This document shows positions 56,918 through 64,000 of a DNA stretch of 64,000 nt, piece after piece; position 1 is the first letter of the stretch, and each line of letters opens with the position of its first letter. Source of the stretch: Tissierellia bacterium. GTDB taxonomy: Bacteria > Bacillota > Clostridia > Tissierellales > Peptoniphilaceae. The notes under the pieces are model-generated. The model was not told where the DNA came from. It saw only the letters and a list, made by a program, of their open reading frames with translations, and did no database searches. The DNA lies in contig JAUNVH010000002.1 of the NCBI GenBank assembly GCA_030537765.1, positions 17,002 through 81,001 on the forward strand, written 5' to 3'. The position numbers and the translations under genes are program-made.

Positions 56918-57127
56918 ATGAAAAAAGACTTACAACCTAACTACAAAGAAGCAAAGGTCGTTTGTGCATGCGGCAATACTTTTACAGTAGGTAGTACTAA
57001 GGATACACTAAACGTTGAAGTTTGCTCCGAATGTCATCCGTTCTTTACAGGTAAGCAAAAATTTGCTGAAAGAGGCGGACAAGTTGAGAAATTTAACAAA
57101 AGATATAATCGCAAAAATAACGGTTAG
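56918..57127 (+). CDS. rpmE: 50S ribosomal protein L31, zinc-binding type
   Basis: 69 residues. The four zinc ligands of the C+ form are present: VVCACGNTF (two Cys) and [15 protein letters not shown] (two Cys and His). The C-terminal basic tail RYNRKNNG contacts the 30S/5S region. The ATG at 56918 follows AAGAGGTG; a GTG at 56909 is in frame but overlaps that site. Having its own promoter and terminator fits a ribosomal gene. The rho-rpmE order is usual in Bacillota. Confidence 0.97.
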   Translation: MKKDLQPNYKEAKVVCACGNTFTVGSTKDTLNVEVCSECHPFFTGKQKFAERGGQVEKFNKRYNRKNNG

Positions 57128-57150
57128 TGGAAACACTAACCTTATTTTAT
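57122..57150 (+). terminator. Terminator of rpmE
   Basis: GGTTAGTG (57122-57129) pairs with CACTAACC (57134-57141) around GAAA, then TTATTTTAT. The stem includes the rpmE stop codon. The T-run is interrupted, so read-through into the next gene is plausible. Confidence 0.8.
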
Positions 57151-57164
57151 ATCGGGAGGTTTAA

Positions 57165-58061
57165 TTGAAAGAAACAAAAAAGACAACAATTGGAGGTCAA
57201 GCATTGCTCGAAGGGATTTTGATGAGAGGCCCTTCAAAGCTTTCTATTGCGGTGAGAGATAAAAATGGGGAAATCATCTTAAAAAATACTCCATTTGAGC
57301 CAATTACAAAGAAATATAAAATTTTAGGACTTCCGATTATAAGAGGTGCAGTTGCACTAATAGAGGCATTGACTATTGGGATCGATGCACTTATGTATTC
57401 GGCAGAATTTATAGACGATGAAGAAGAAAGCGAACAAACCGATTCCAAATGGGGAAATTTTCTAACTATACTTTTTTCAATAGCTATTGCGATCGTGTTA
57501 TTTATGATAATACCAAATCTTATAGCCGGTGTAACTACAAAATATATTAATAGCCCTATTATTTTAAATTTGATTGAAGGCATTATAAGACTTACAATTT
57601 TTGCCATCTATCTTTACTATATTTCAAAGCTAGAAGAGATAAATAGGACTTTTGAATACCATGGTGCAGAACATAAATCTATACATTGCTATGAAAACTA
57701 TTTAGATTTAACCGTAGAAAATGTGAAAAAATTTCCAATTATGCATAAAAGATGCGGAACTAGTTTTCTATTTATGGTCATGATAATAAGTATTGTGATA
57801 TTATCGTTTTTTGGTTGGCCAAATCCCTTCATGAGAATTATTACTCGTATAATAATGTTCCCAATAATTGCCGGGGTATCTTATGAAGTAAATAGATTTA
57901 TAGGCAAAAGAGATAGTAAACTTTGCAATATATTGGCTTATCCAGGACTTTTAATCCAAAAATACGTAACTGTCAAAGAGCCTCATGATGATCAGATTGA
58001 AGTTGCAATCGCTGCATTAAAAGAGGTTTTACCAACGGACGGTGAAGATGACAATTGGTAA
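57165..58061 (+). CDS. DUF1385 membrane protein (YqhQ family)
   Basis: 298 residues. The family signature GGQALLEGILMRGP is at the N-terminus, then VAVRDK-like and LPIIRGAVALIEALTIGIDALMYSAEF. Four or more membrane helices follow (~100-125, 135-165, 205-225, 230-250), together with the conserved polar block RTFEYHGAEHKSIHCYE and KRCGTSFLF, whose His, Glu and Cys could bind a metal. The function is unknown. The TTG start follows CGGGAGG. Its position between rpmE and prmC-prfA is the common one in clostridia. Confidence 0.9.
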   Translation: MKETKKTTIGGQALLEGILMRGPSKLSIAVRDKNGEIILKNTPFEPITKKYKILGLPIIRGAVALIEALTIGIDALMYSAEFIDDEEESEQTDSKWGNFLTILFSIAIAIVLFMIIPNLIAGVTTKYINSPIILNLIEGIIRLTIFAIYLYYISKLEEINRTFEYHGAEHKSIHCYENYLDLTVENVKKFPIMHKRCGTSFLFMVMIISIVILSFFGWPNPFMRIITRIIMFPIIAGVSYEVNRFIGKRDSKLCNILAYPGLLIQKYVTVKEPHDDQIEVAIAALKEVLPTDGEDDNW

Positions 58062-58903
58062 TATCTGAATTGCTAAATAAAGGCAACGATTTATTAAATA
58101 GAGCCGATATAGAAAATCATAAAAATGAAGTAAAGTTAATACTATGTAAATTATTGGATAAGGATCAATCTTTTATACACAGTTATCCAGATTATGAACT
58201 TGATAAAGAGATTGAATCTAAATTTTTTGATATAATTAATAAGAGAGTAAAGGCTTATCCATTACAATATATATTTGGCGAATTAGATTTTTACAATTTA
58301 AAATTAAAAGTCTCAGAATCTGTATTAATTCCCAGAAAAGAGACAGAGATTTTAATTGAAAAAATTATAGATATTGCAAAAGAATTTGAGGAGCCAAAGA
58401 TATTGGATATGGCGACAGGAAGCGGAGCCATTGCGATAACTTTGGCTTATAATATTTTAAATTCTAAAATAAAAGCTTTAGATATATCTGAAGATGCATT
58501 GAATATTGCTCGTATAAATAAAGAAAATTATAAATTGAACAATCTAGAATTGTTTAAAAGCGATCTATTCGAAAATGTAAATGAAAGATTTGATATAATA
58601 GTTTCAAATCCACCATATATTAAGACTTCGGATATAAAAGATCTACAAAGAGAAATTCAGTATGAACCCAAAATTGCACTTGATGGCGGAACAGACGGAC
58701 TTAAATTTTATAAAATTATAATAAGCAAGGCGTATAAATATTTAAACAGTGGTGGGTATCTTGCGTTTGAAATCGGCTCTGATCAGGCTAAATTAATAGA
58801 TTCATTATTAAATGATTATGGATATACTGATATAAAAGTGATTAAAGACTATGCTGGCCACGATAGAATTATTATTGCCAAAGTTTCAGGAGGAGAGATT
58901 TAA
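58055..58903 (+). CDS. prmC: Release-factor glutamine methyltransferase
   Basis: 282 residues. Methylates the Gln of the GGQ motif of release factors, among them PrfA encoded next door. An N-terminal helical substrate domain (~1-85) is followed by [12 protein letters not shown], the SAM loop [17 protein letters not shown] and the catalytic VSNPPYIKT. The TTG start at 58055 overlaps the DUF1385 stop; the ribosome site is weak, suggesting coupling. prfA begins 1 base after its stop. Confidence 0.95.
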   Translation: MVISELLNKGNDLLNRADIENHKNEVKLILCKLLDKDQSFIHSYPDYELDKEIESKFFDIINKRVKAYPLQYIFGELDFYNLKLKVSESVLIPRKETEILIEKIIDIAKEFEEPKILDMATGSGAIAITLAYNILNSKIKALDISEDALNIARINKENYKLNNLELFKSDLFENVNERFDIIVSNPPYIKTSDIKDLQREIQYEPKIALDGGTDGLKFYKIIISKAYKYLNSGGYLAFEIGSDQAKLIDSLLNDYGYTDIKVIKDYAGHDRIIIAKVSGGEI

Positions 58904-58904
58904 A

Positions 58905-59981
58905 ATGTATGATAATCTTTCAATATTTGAAAAGAGATATGAAGAACTTGAAAAATTGATGGCTGATCCAGAAGTGACTTCAGATGGGAAAAAATTTCAA
59001 GAATTAGCAATCGAACATGCAGAATTGACAGACATTGTCAATGCTTATCGTAAATATACAGAAACTTCAAAGAATCTAAACGATTCGAAAGAAATGTTAA
59101 ATGACAAACTAGATGACGATATGCGAGAATTGGTCAAAGAAGAAGTCAAGGAATTGGAAGAAGAGTTAAACGATTTAGACCAAGAAATTAGACAATTATT
59201 AGTACCGAAAGACAAAAATGACGATAAAAACGTAATTGTTGAAATTAGAGCAGGTGCTGGAGGCGATGAAGCAGCACTATTTGCTGGTGTGCTCTTTAGA
59301 CAGTATTTGAGATATGCCGAGAGAAATAATTGGAAAACTGAAATTTTGAACACTAATGAAATTGGAATTGGTGGTTACAAAGAAGTTATTTTCATGATTA
59401 GAGGAAAGGGAGCATATTCAAGACTGAAATTTGAATCTGGAGTTCACAGAGTTCAAAGAGTTCCCGAGACAGAAGCATCTGGCAGAATCCACACATCTAC
59501 GGCAACTGTTGCCGTATTGCCAGAAGTAGATGAAGTTGAAGTTGAGATAAATCCACAAGATATAAGAATTGATGTATTTAGATCTTCAGGTCATGGCGGT
59601 CAATCTGTAAATACTACTGACTCTGCAGTCAGAATTACTCATTTGCCTTCAGGGCTTGTTGTCAGTTGTCAAGATGAAAAAAGCCAGTTAAAAAACAAAG
59701 AAAAGGCTATGAAAATCTTAGTTTCAAAAATCTACGAAATGGAACAAGAAAAACAAAATGCAGAACTTTCAGAAGAAAAAAGAGCCCAAGTTGGAACTGG
59801 AGATAGATCTGAAAGGATCAGAACTTATAATTTTCCACAAGGCAGAATTACTGATCACAGGATAAATTTGACTTTATATAAATTGAATGATTTTGTCGAT
59901 GGCGATTTAGATGAGATGATAGACGCTTTGATTCAAGAAGATAGAACTTTGAAAATGGAAGCTGCACATCTTAAAGAATGA
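58905..59981 (+). CDS. prfA: Peptide chain release factor 1
   Basis: 358 residues. Recognises UAA and UAG. The stop-codon-reading P-x-T motif is present as PET in [17 protein letters not shown], and the peptidyl-tRNA-hydrolysing GGQ lies in [20 protein letters not shown]. The ATG at 58905 has AGGAGGAGA before it; a longer reading from 58851 would run inside prmC. The gene closes the DUF1385-prmC-prfA run and is followed by a terminator. Confidence 0.97.
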   Translation: MYDNLSIFEKRYEELEKLMADPEVTSDGKKFQELAIEHAELTDIVNAYRKYTETSKNLNDSKEMLNDKLDDDMRELVKEEVKELEEELNDLDQEIRQLLVPKDKNDDKNVIVEIRAGAGGDEAALFAGVLFRQYLRYAERNNWKTEILNTNEIGIGGYKEVIFMIRGKGAYSRLKFESGVHRVQRVPETEASGRIHTSTATVAVLPEVDEVEVEINPQDIRIDVFRSSGHGGQSVNTTDSAVRITHLPSGLVVSCQDEKSQLKNKEKAMKILVSKIYEMEQEKQNAELSEEKRAQVGTGDRSERIRTYNFPQGRITDHRINLTLYKLNDFVDGDLDEMIDALIQEDRTLKMEAAHLKE

Positions 59982-59987
59982 ATTAAT

Positions 59988-60021
59988 AGTTCATTAAGTA
60001 CTTATACTTAATGAGCTTTTT
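59988..60021 (+). terminator. Terminator of prfA
   Basis: AGTTCATTAAGT (59988-59999) pairs with ACTTAATGAGCT (60006-60017), one T-G pair, then TTTTT. Confidence 0.88.
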
Positions 60022-60067
60022 ATTTATTATTTTAAATCTTTATGATAAAATGAACTTGAGGTGCATT

Positions 60068-60622
60068 ATGATAATATTAAGCATTGTCTTGGGTATACTT
60101 TTAGGACTTGCCCGAGGCGGAAAATTGTCTAATATTAATAAATTAAAAGTAAATTATTTTTTAGTTTTGATTATTGCTGTTATAGCTAATGTGATACTGT
60201 TATTTATTTCAACAAAATTTAATAATAGTATATCTAAATTAATATTCGACAATTTCGGTTATATAAATATAATCACATTTATAATAATAATTGCTGTATT
60301 ATCGGCTAATAGAGAGATTAAATACTCTAGTTTAATTTTGTCTGGTTTTATATTAAACTTTTTACCAATATTTTTTTCAAAAGGAAAGATGCCTGTAAGT
60401 GCTAAAGCTATTATAAAGGCTAAAGATTTAGACAGTTTAATACTCCTAAATGAGGGCAGAATAGCTACTCATACTATTATGACTAATGAAACGAAATTCA
60501 AAATATTTGCTGATACAATTGCAATTAAAACTTTTCATTTTGTGATAAGTGCAGGAGATATTCTTATTGGAATTGGTTTAATATTACTTATCAGTCATTT
60601 GATGGTTGGAGAAAGAACATGA
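60068..60622 (+). CDS. DUF5317-type membrane protein
   Basis: 184 residues with five to six membrane helices (about 3-18, 30-50, 60-85, 95-115, 155-180). The block SKGKMPVSAKAI and the later HTIMTNETKFKIFADTI resemble the conserved polar parts of DUF5317 proteins, whose function is unknown. The ATG at 60068 has TTGAGGTG before it; a start at 60011 would lie in the prfA terminator. It overlaps the CapA-like gene by 4 bases, so the two are translationally coupled. Confidence 0.75.
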   Translation: MIILSIVLGILLGLARGGKLSNINKLKVNYFLVLIIAVIANVILLFISTKFNNSISKLIFDNFGYINIITFIIIIAVLSANREIKYSSLILSGFILNFLPIFFSKGKMPVSAKAIIKAKDLDSLILLNEGRIATHTIMTNETKFKIFADTIAIKTFHFVISAGDILIGIGLILLISHLMVGERT

Positions 60623-61860
60623 AACGTAGTTTTTTAAAATACCTTGTTACGAGTTTATTAGTTTTTTTAGTAATCTTTTCATTTTTATTTAGCAGAGGTT
60701 ATTTTGATCCATTAATTAAAGTTTATGCAAATAAATTGGAAAGTACAGATAAAAATGAAAATATAGATGACAAAGAAAAAGAAATAGAAAACAATCAGTT
60801 ACAAAATGAGCAGATCGCAAAGGATGAATTTACAGAGGCGAGTATCTTAGCCTGTGGCGATATAATGTTTCATATGCCTCAAAATAGAGCGGCTTTAGAT
60901 ATTAAGACTGGAGAATTTAACTTTGACGAAAATTTTATGTATATAAAAAATATACTTCAAGAGACAGATTTTTCTATGGCAAATTTTGAAACTGTTGTAA
61001 ATCCTGAAACTAAGCTCAGCGGTTATCCAAATTTCAATTCCCCGAAAGAGACTTTGGAGGCTATAAAGAACGCAGGTTTTGATCTGCTTTCGACTGCCAA
61101 TAATCATTCCTTTGATAGAGGAAAAAGTGGCGTATTATCCACCATCGAAGAGATTGAAAAAATAGATTTAGAATATATAGGCACAAATAAAACGCCTGAA
61201 ACAGAAAGAACTAGAACTTACGATATAAATGGAATAAAAATTGGTATTTTATGTTATACATATGGCTTGAATGGTCATATAAACAATGAACCATATCTAG
61301 TTAATGAAATAGATAAAGATAATATATTAGAAGACATAAATCGATTAAAAGATAAATCATGCGATAAGATAATTCTATTTATCCATTGGGGCACTGAATA
61401 TGCGAATTATCAAGACGATCAACAAATAGATATAGAAAAATTTGCAAGAGAAAATGGTGTCGATATAATATTTGGCTCACATCCACATGTGATTCAAAAG
61501 GCCGTTAAATATGATATTGAAGATAGAGACGATTTCAAATATACAATATTCTCTATGGGAAATTTTTTATCTAATCAAAGAGGGCAATATCTCAACAATA
61601 ACTATTACACAGAAGACGGAATTATGGTAAAATTGACATTGAAGAAGAATATGACTACGGGAGAAACAAAATTAAAAAACATTGAATATATTCCAACTTA
61701 TGTTCATAGATATAATGATGAATTAGGTTGGCACTATAGAATAGTTCCTGTAAAACAGGCGCTTAATGGCGAAATTGATGAACTCATAATGACAGATGCC
61801 TTAAAGAATTTATTGACTAATTCTTTAGAACGCACAGCAAGCATTATAGATTTAGATTGA
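60619..61860 (+). CDS. CapA-family metallophosphatase-like protein, membrane-anchored
   Basis: 413 residues. One N-terminal membrane anchor (LVTSLLVFLVIFSFLF) and a charged linker precede a CapA/PgsA domain of the calcineurin-like fold. Metal-binding motifs are ACGDIMFH, MANFETVV, TANNHSFDRG, FIHWGTEYANY and GSHPHVIQ. Family members take part in polyglutamate capsule export or are of unknown function; no capB/capC genes are nearby, so capsule making is not supported. It sits just before cdaA-cdaR in the same run. Confidence 0.88.
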   Translation: MKRSFLKYLVTSLLVFLVIFSFLFSRGYFDPLIKVYANKLESTDKNENIDDKEKEIENNQLQNEQIAKDEFTEASILACGDIMFHMPQNRAALDIKTGEFNFDENFMYIKNILQETDFSMANFETVVNPETKLSGYPNFNSPKETLEAIKNAGFDLLSTANNHSFDRGKSGVLSTIEEIEKIDLEYIGTNKTPETERTRTYDINGIKIGILCYTYGLNGHINNEPYLVNEIDKDNILEDINRLKDKSCDKIILFIHWGTEYANYQDDQQIDIEKFARENGVDIIFGSHPHVIQKAVKYDIEDRDDFKYTIFSMGNFLSNQRGQYLNNNYYTEDGIMVKLTLKKNMTTGETKLKNIEYIPTYVHRYNDELGWHYRIVPVKQALNGEIDELIMTDALKNLLTNSLERTASIIDLD

Positions 61861-61871
61861 GGTTTGAGAAT

Positions 61872-62735
61872 ATGATAAAAGAAACTGTGACTAATTTTTT
61901 GTTTAATAATCTAAATAATTTTCGAATTCAAGATGTAGTAGATATTTTGGTGGTAGCTTATCTATTATATAAGCTGTTTACGCTCATAAAAGATACGAGG
62001 GCCGAACAGTTAATCAAAGGTATATTAATGATATTCCTTTTGACAAAGCTATCAGAATGGCTAACACTTTATACTATAAATTGGATACTGACTAATATAT
62101 TAAAAGTTGGAACTTTGGCAATATTAATCGTATTCCAACCTGAATTACGTAGGGGATTGGAATATTTGGGCAGGGCAGGATTTTCTTCAATTATATATCC
62201 TGATATGCACAAAAGGAAAAAATCTGATACGGTCGAAGAAATAGTAAATGCCGTCGCATCTTTGGCTAGACAACAAATTGGTGCCCTTATTGTAATTGAA
62301 AGAAAGACGGGACTAAATGAAATAATCGAAACTGGCACAGAAATAAACGGAGAAGTAACTGCCGACTTGCTCATAAATATATTTATACCAAATACACCCT
62401 TACATGATGGCGCTGTAATTATTAAAGATAATATTATTAGAGCAGCAGCGTGCTTTTTGCCGCTTTCAGACAGTATGAGTATTTCGAGAGAATTAGGCAC
62501 AAGGCATAGGGCGGCAGTTGGAGTGAGCGAAGTTTCAGATAGCTTGGCAATAATCGTATCTGAAGAGACGGGCTCGATTTCAATTGCAGAAGCAGGAGTT
62601 ATTTCAAGACATTTAGATATTAAAACATTAGAACAAATTTTAGATCAGATCTATCAGCCGCCTGAAGAATCTGAATCTATATTGCTAAAATGGAGGAAGT
62701 TTAATGAAGAAGACAGCGGAAAAAAAGAAGATTAA
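61872..62735 (+). CDS. cdaA: Diadenylate cyclase CdaA
   Basis: 287 residues. Makes the second messenger c-di-AMP, which controls potassium and osmotic balance and wall homeostasis. Three N-terminal membrane helices (~15-95) precede the DAC domain with its two catalytic motifs, LHDGAVII and GTRHRAAVG. The ATG at 61872 has GAGG 9 bases upstream; an in-frame TTG at 61857 lies in the previous gene. The start of cdaR, its regulator, overlaps its end by 32 bases. Confidence 0.96.
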   Translation: MIKETVTNFLFNNLNNFRIQDVVDILVVAYLLYKLFTLIKDTRAEQLIKGILMIFLLTKLSEWLTLYTINWILTNILKVGTLAILIVFQPELRRGLEYLGRAGFSSIIYPDMHKRKKSDTVEEIVNAVASLARQQIGALIVIERKTGLNEIIETGTEINGEVTADLLINIFIPNTPLHDGAVIIKDNIIRAAACFLPLSDSMSISRELGTRHRAAVGVSEVSDSLAIIVSEETGSISIAEAGVISRHLDIKTLEQILDQIYQPPEESESILLKWRKFNEEDSGKKED

Positions 62736-63951
62736 TTTCGGGGTTATGTTTGCTTCATTAGCTATAGCAGTCTTTTTATGGAGCTATGTAATCGCTTGGG
62801 AAAATCCCGATCGTGATAGAGAATATCGTGGCATAGATGTAGTTTTTGAAAATCTAGACAGTTTAGAAAGACAAGGTCTATATCTACTTTCGCCTGAAGA
62901 TGCTAAAATTTCTGTAACTTTGAGAGGCAAAACATCAGATTTTACAAATCATAAGATAAGTGGAAATGAACATATAAAGGCTAGTATAGACTTAACTGGC
63001 TACAAAAGTGGCTTAAATCGCATCCCGGTAAATGTATCGCTTGTGGAGAATTCATCTGATGTTAAAATTGCAAGCTATGAGCCAAGCACAATACTCGTCA
63101 ATTTAGACAAGATAATTACGGAGCGAAAGAAAATAGATTTAATTAAGCTTGGAGATATACCTGAAGGCTATGTTTTGGGAAATATCCAAATTACGCCAGA
63201 ATATATTACATTAAAAGGGCCTGAAAGCTATCTCGATAGTATAAAAAGCGTGACTGCAATATTAGATTTAGAAGGCAAAACAGAAACTTTGGCTACTAGT
63301 TCTAAAATTATGATTTTAGATAAAAATGAAGCAGAAGTTTCAAATGTAAAAAAAGATGTGGACTCAACAGATATTTCAGTTCAAATCTCTAAAATTAAGG
63401 CAGTTCCAATTGAACCTGTATATCTGGGAAAACTTCCAGAAGATATTACAATTGAAAATATAGAGATAGATCCTGAAAATATAATAATTAAGGGCAATAA
63501 AAATACAATAGATAAAATTGTAAAAATTAGTACTCAACCCATAGATTATCAACGTCTAATGGGATCTGAAACTTATAATTTAAAGCTAGATCTTCCTGAA
63601 GGCGTATCATTGAATTCAGAAGTAGAACCTGTTTTAAAATATAAACTGAATCAGACAATAGTCAAAAATATAGAAGTGCCAATTGAAAATCTTATTATAA
63701 AAAATAAATCGAATGAATTTGATTATAAATATAATTTTTTAGAAGAAAAGATTTTAGTAAGCTTAGAAGGAGAAGCAGACGATTTAGAACAAATTGAAAA
63801 AGGTGGTTTAAAATTATATCTAGAAGTCAAAGGCTTAAAGGAAGGCATATATAATTTGACTATAAAAATTGAAAATGAAACAAATTTAGCTATAAAGAAA
63901 ATTATGCCAGAAGATATTGAGATTGAAATCAGTAATAAAGACGAGGAATAA
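62704..63951 (+). CDS. cdaR: CdaR, YbbR-domain regulator of CdaA
   Basis: 415 residues. One N-terminal membrane helix (FGVMFASLAIAVFLWSYVIA, with the typical W after it) is followed by about four YbbR beta-repeats facing outside (boundaries ~50-130, 135-215, 220-300, 310-400). CdaR binds CdaA and tunes c-di-AMP output. GGAGG lies 7 bases before the ATG. In most Bacillota glmM follows, and a promoter-like sequence lies just beyond, at the window edge. Confidence 0.94.
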   Translation: MKKTAEKKKINFGVMFASLAIAVFLWSYVIAWENPDRDREYRGIDVVFENLDSLERQGLYLLSPEDAKISVTLRGKTSDFTNHKISGNEHIKASIDLTGYKSGLNRIPVNVSLVENSSDVKIASYEPSTILVNLDKIITERKKIDLIKLGDIPEGYVLGNIQITPEYITLKGPESYLDSIKSVTAILDLEGKTETLATSSKIMILDKNEAEVSNVKKDVDSTDISVQISKIKAVPIEPVYLGKLPEDITIENIEIDPENIIIKGNKNTIDKIVKISTQPIDYQRLMGSETYNLKLDLPEGVSLNSEVEPVLKYKLNQTIVKNIEVPIENLIIKNKSNEFDYKYNFLEEKILVSLEGEADDLEQIEKGGLKLYLEVKGLKEGIYNLTIKIENETNLAIKKIMPEDIEIEISNKDEE

Positions 63952-63960
63952 AAATACTTC

Positions 63961-63989
63961 TTGACAATAACTGCGAAAAAATATAAACT
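63961..63989 (+). promoter_or_regulatory. Promoter-like sequence at the right edge
   Basis: A perfect TTGACA (63961-63966) is followed at 17 bases by TAAACT (63984-63989). It would drive the next gene, outside the window. Confidence 0.5.
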
Positions 63990-64000
63990 CAATAGTTAAT

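Noticed and set aside
60011..60067. Upstream ATG start for the DUF5317 protein
   Set aside because: It falls inside the prfA terminator stem; the ATG at 60068 has a proper ribosome site.

Overview
The window is a 64 kb, AT-rich, gene-dense stretch of chromosome from a low-GC Gram-positive anaerobe (Bacillota). Pointers are the dnaG-rpoD-trmK-nif3 neighbourhood, strong AGGAGG ribosome sites with frequent TTG/GTG starts, a T-box leader, a CggR-led glycolytic operon, cdaA-cdaR, SLH-domain surface protein, several ferredoxin modules and a membrane pyrophosphatase. A Clostridia/Tissierellia-type organism (Peptoniphilaceae-like) fits best, but the genus is a guess. No insertion sequence, prophage, CRISPR array or rRNA gene was seen.

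Layout: (1) 1-3152, the 3' end of dnaG, then rpoD, trmK and a Nif3-family gene, overlapping or nearly so. (2) 3185-6118, tRNA-Pro(CGG), a Crp/Fnr regulator on the minus strand facing away from a cupin gene and a two-gene permease whose second half carries a ferredoxin tail, then rnpB (RNase P RNA, class A) on the minus strand. (3) 6385-13668, an exported NlpC/P60 peptidase, an ABC transporter with a very large coiled-coil FtsX permease, a HI0933-type flavoprotein and an Rrf2 regulator with five clustered cysteines. (4) 13653-16972, a promoter, a T-box riboswitch and a type 2 (eukaryote-like) isoleucyl-tRNA synthetase. (5) 17355-30841, a small ferredoxin gene and terminator-like hairpin, then ten closely packed genes: a tRNA methyltransferase, rsmI, nurA, herA, glgB-glgC-glgD-glgA, pullulanase and rpoN (sigma-54). 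(6) 30913-37894, cggR-gapA-pgk-tpiA-gpmI-eno with a recognisable CggR operator. (7) 37941-44352, a minus-strand tetrapyrrole operon hemA-sirC-hemC-cobA/hemD-hemB-hemL, which reaches uroporphyrinogen III and the siroheme/cobalamin branch but contains no protoheme genes. (8) 44593-52103, secG and the pyrophosphatase hppA, then a hydrolase, murF, ddl and an SLH surface protein. (9) 52201-63951, a TAXI-type TRAP transporter, rho, rpmE, a DUF1385 protein, prmC, prfA, a DUF5317 protein, a CapA-like protein, cdaA and cdaR.

Most of this is core metabolism and information processing: lower glycolysis and glycogen storage lie side by side, and the wall genes and c-di-AMP genes come later. The parts most worth a second look are the NurA-HerA pair in one run with glycogen genes and sigma-54, the Crp/cupin/split-permease-ferredoxin locus, the type 2 IleRS under T-box control, the three-repeat N-terminus of Rho, and several strong hairpins with no obvious role.
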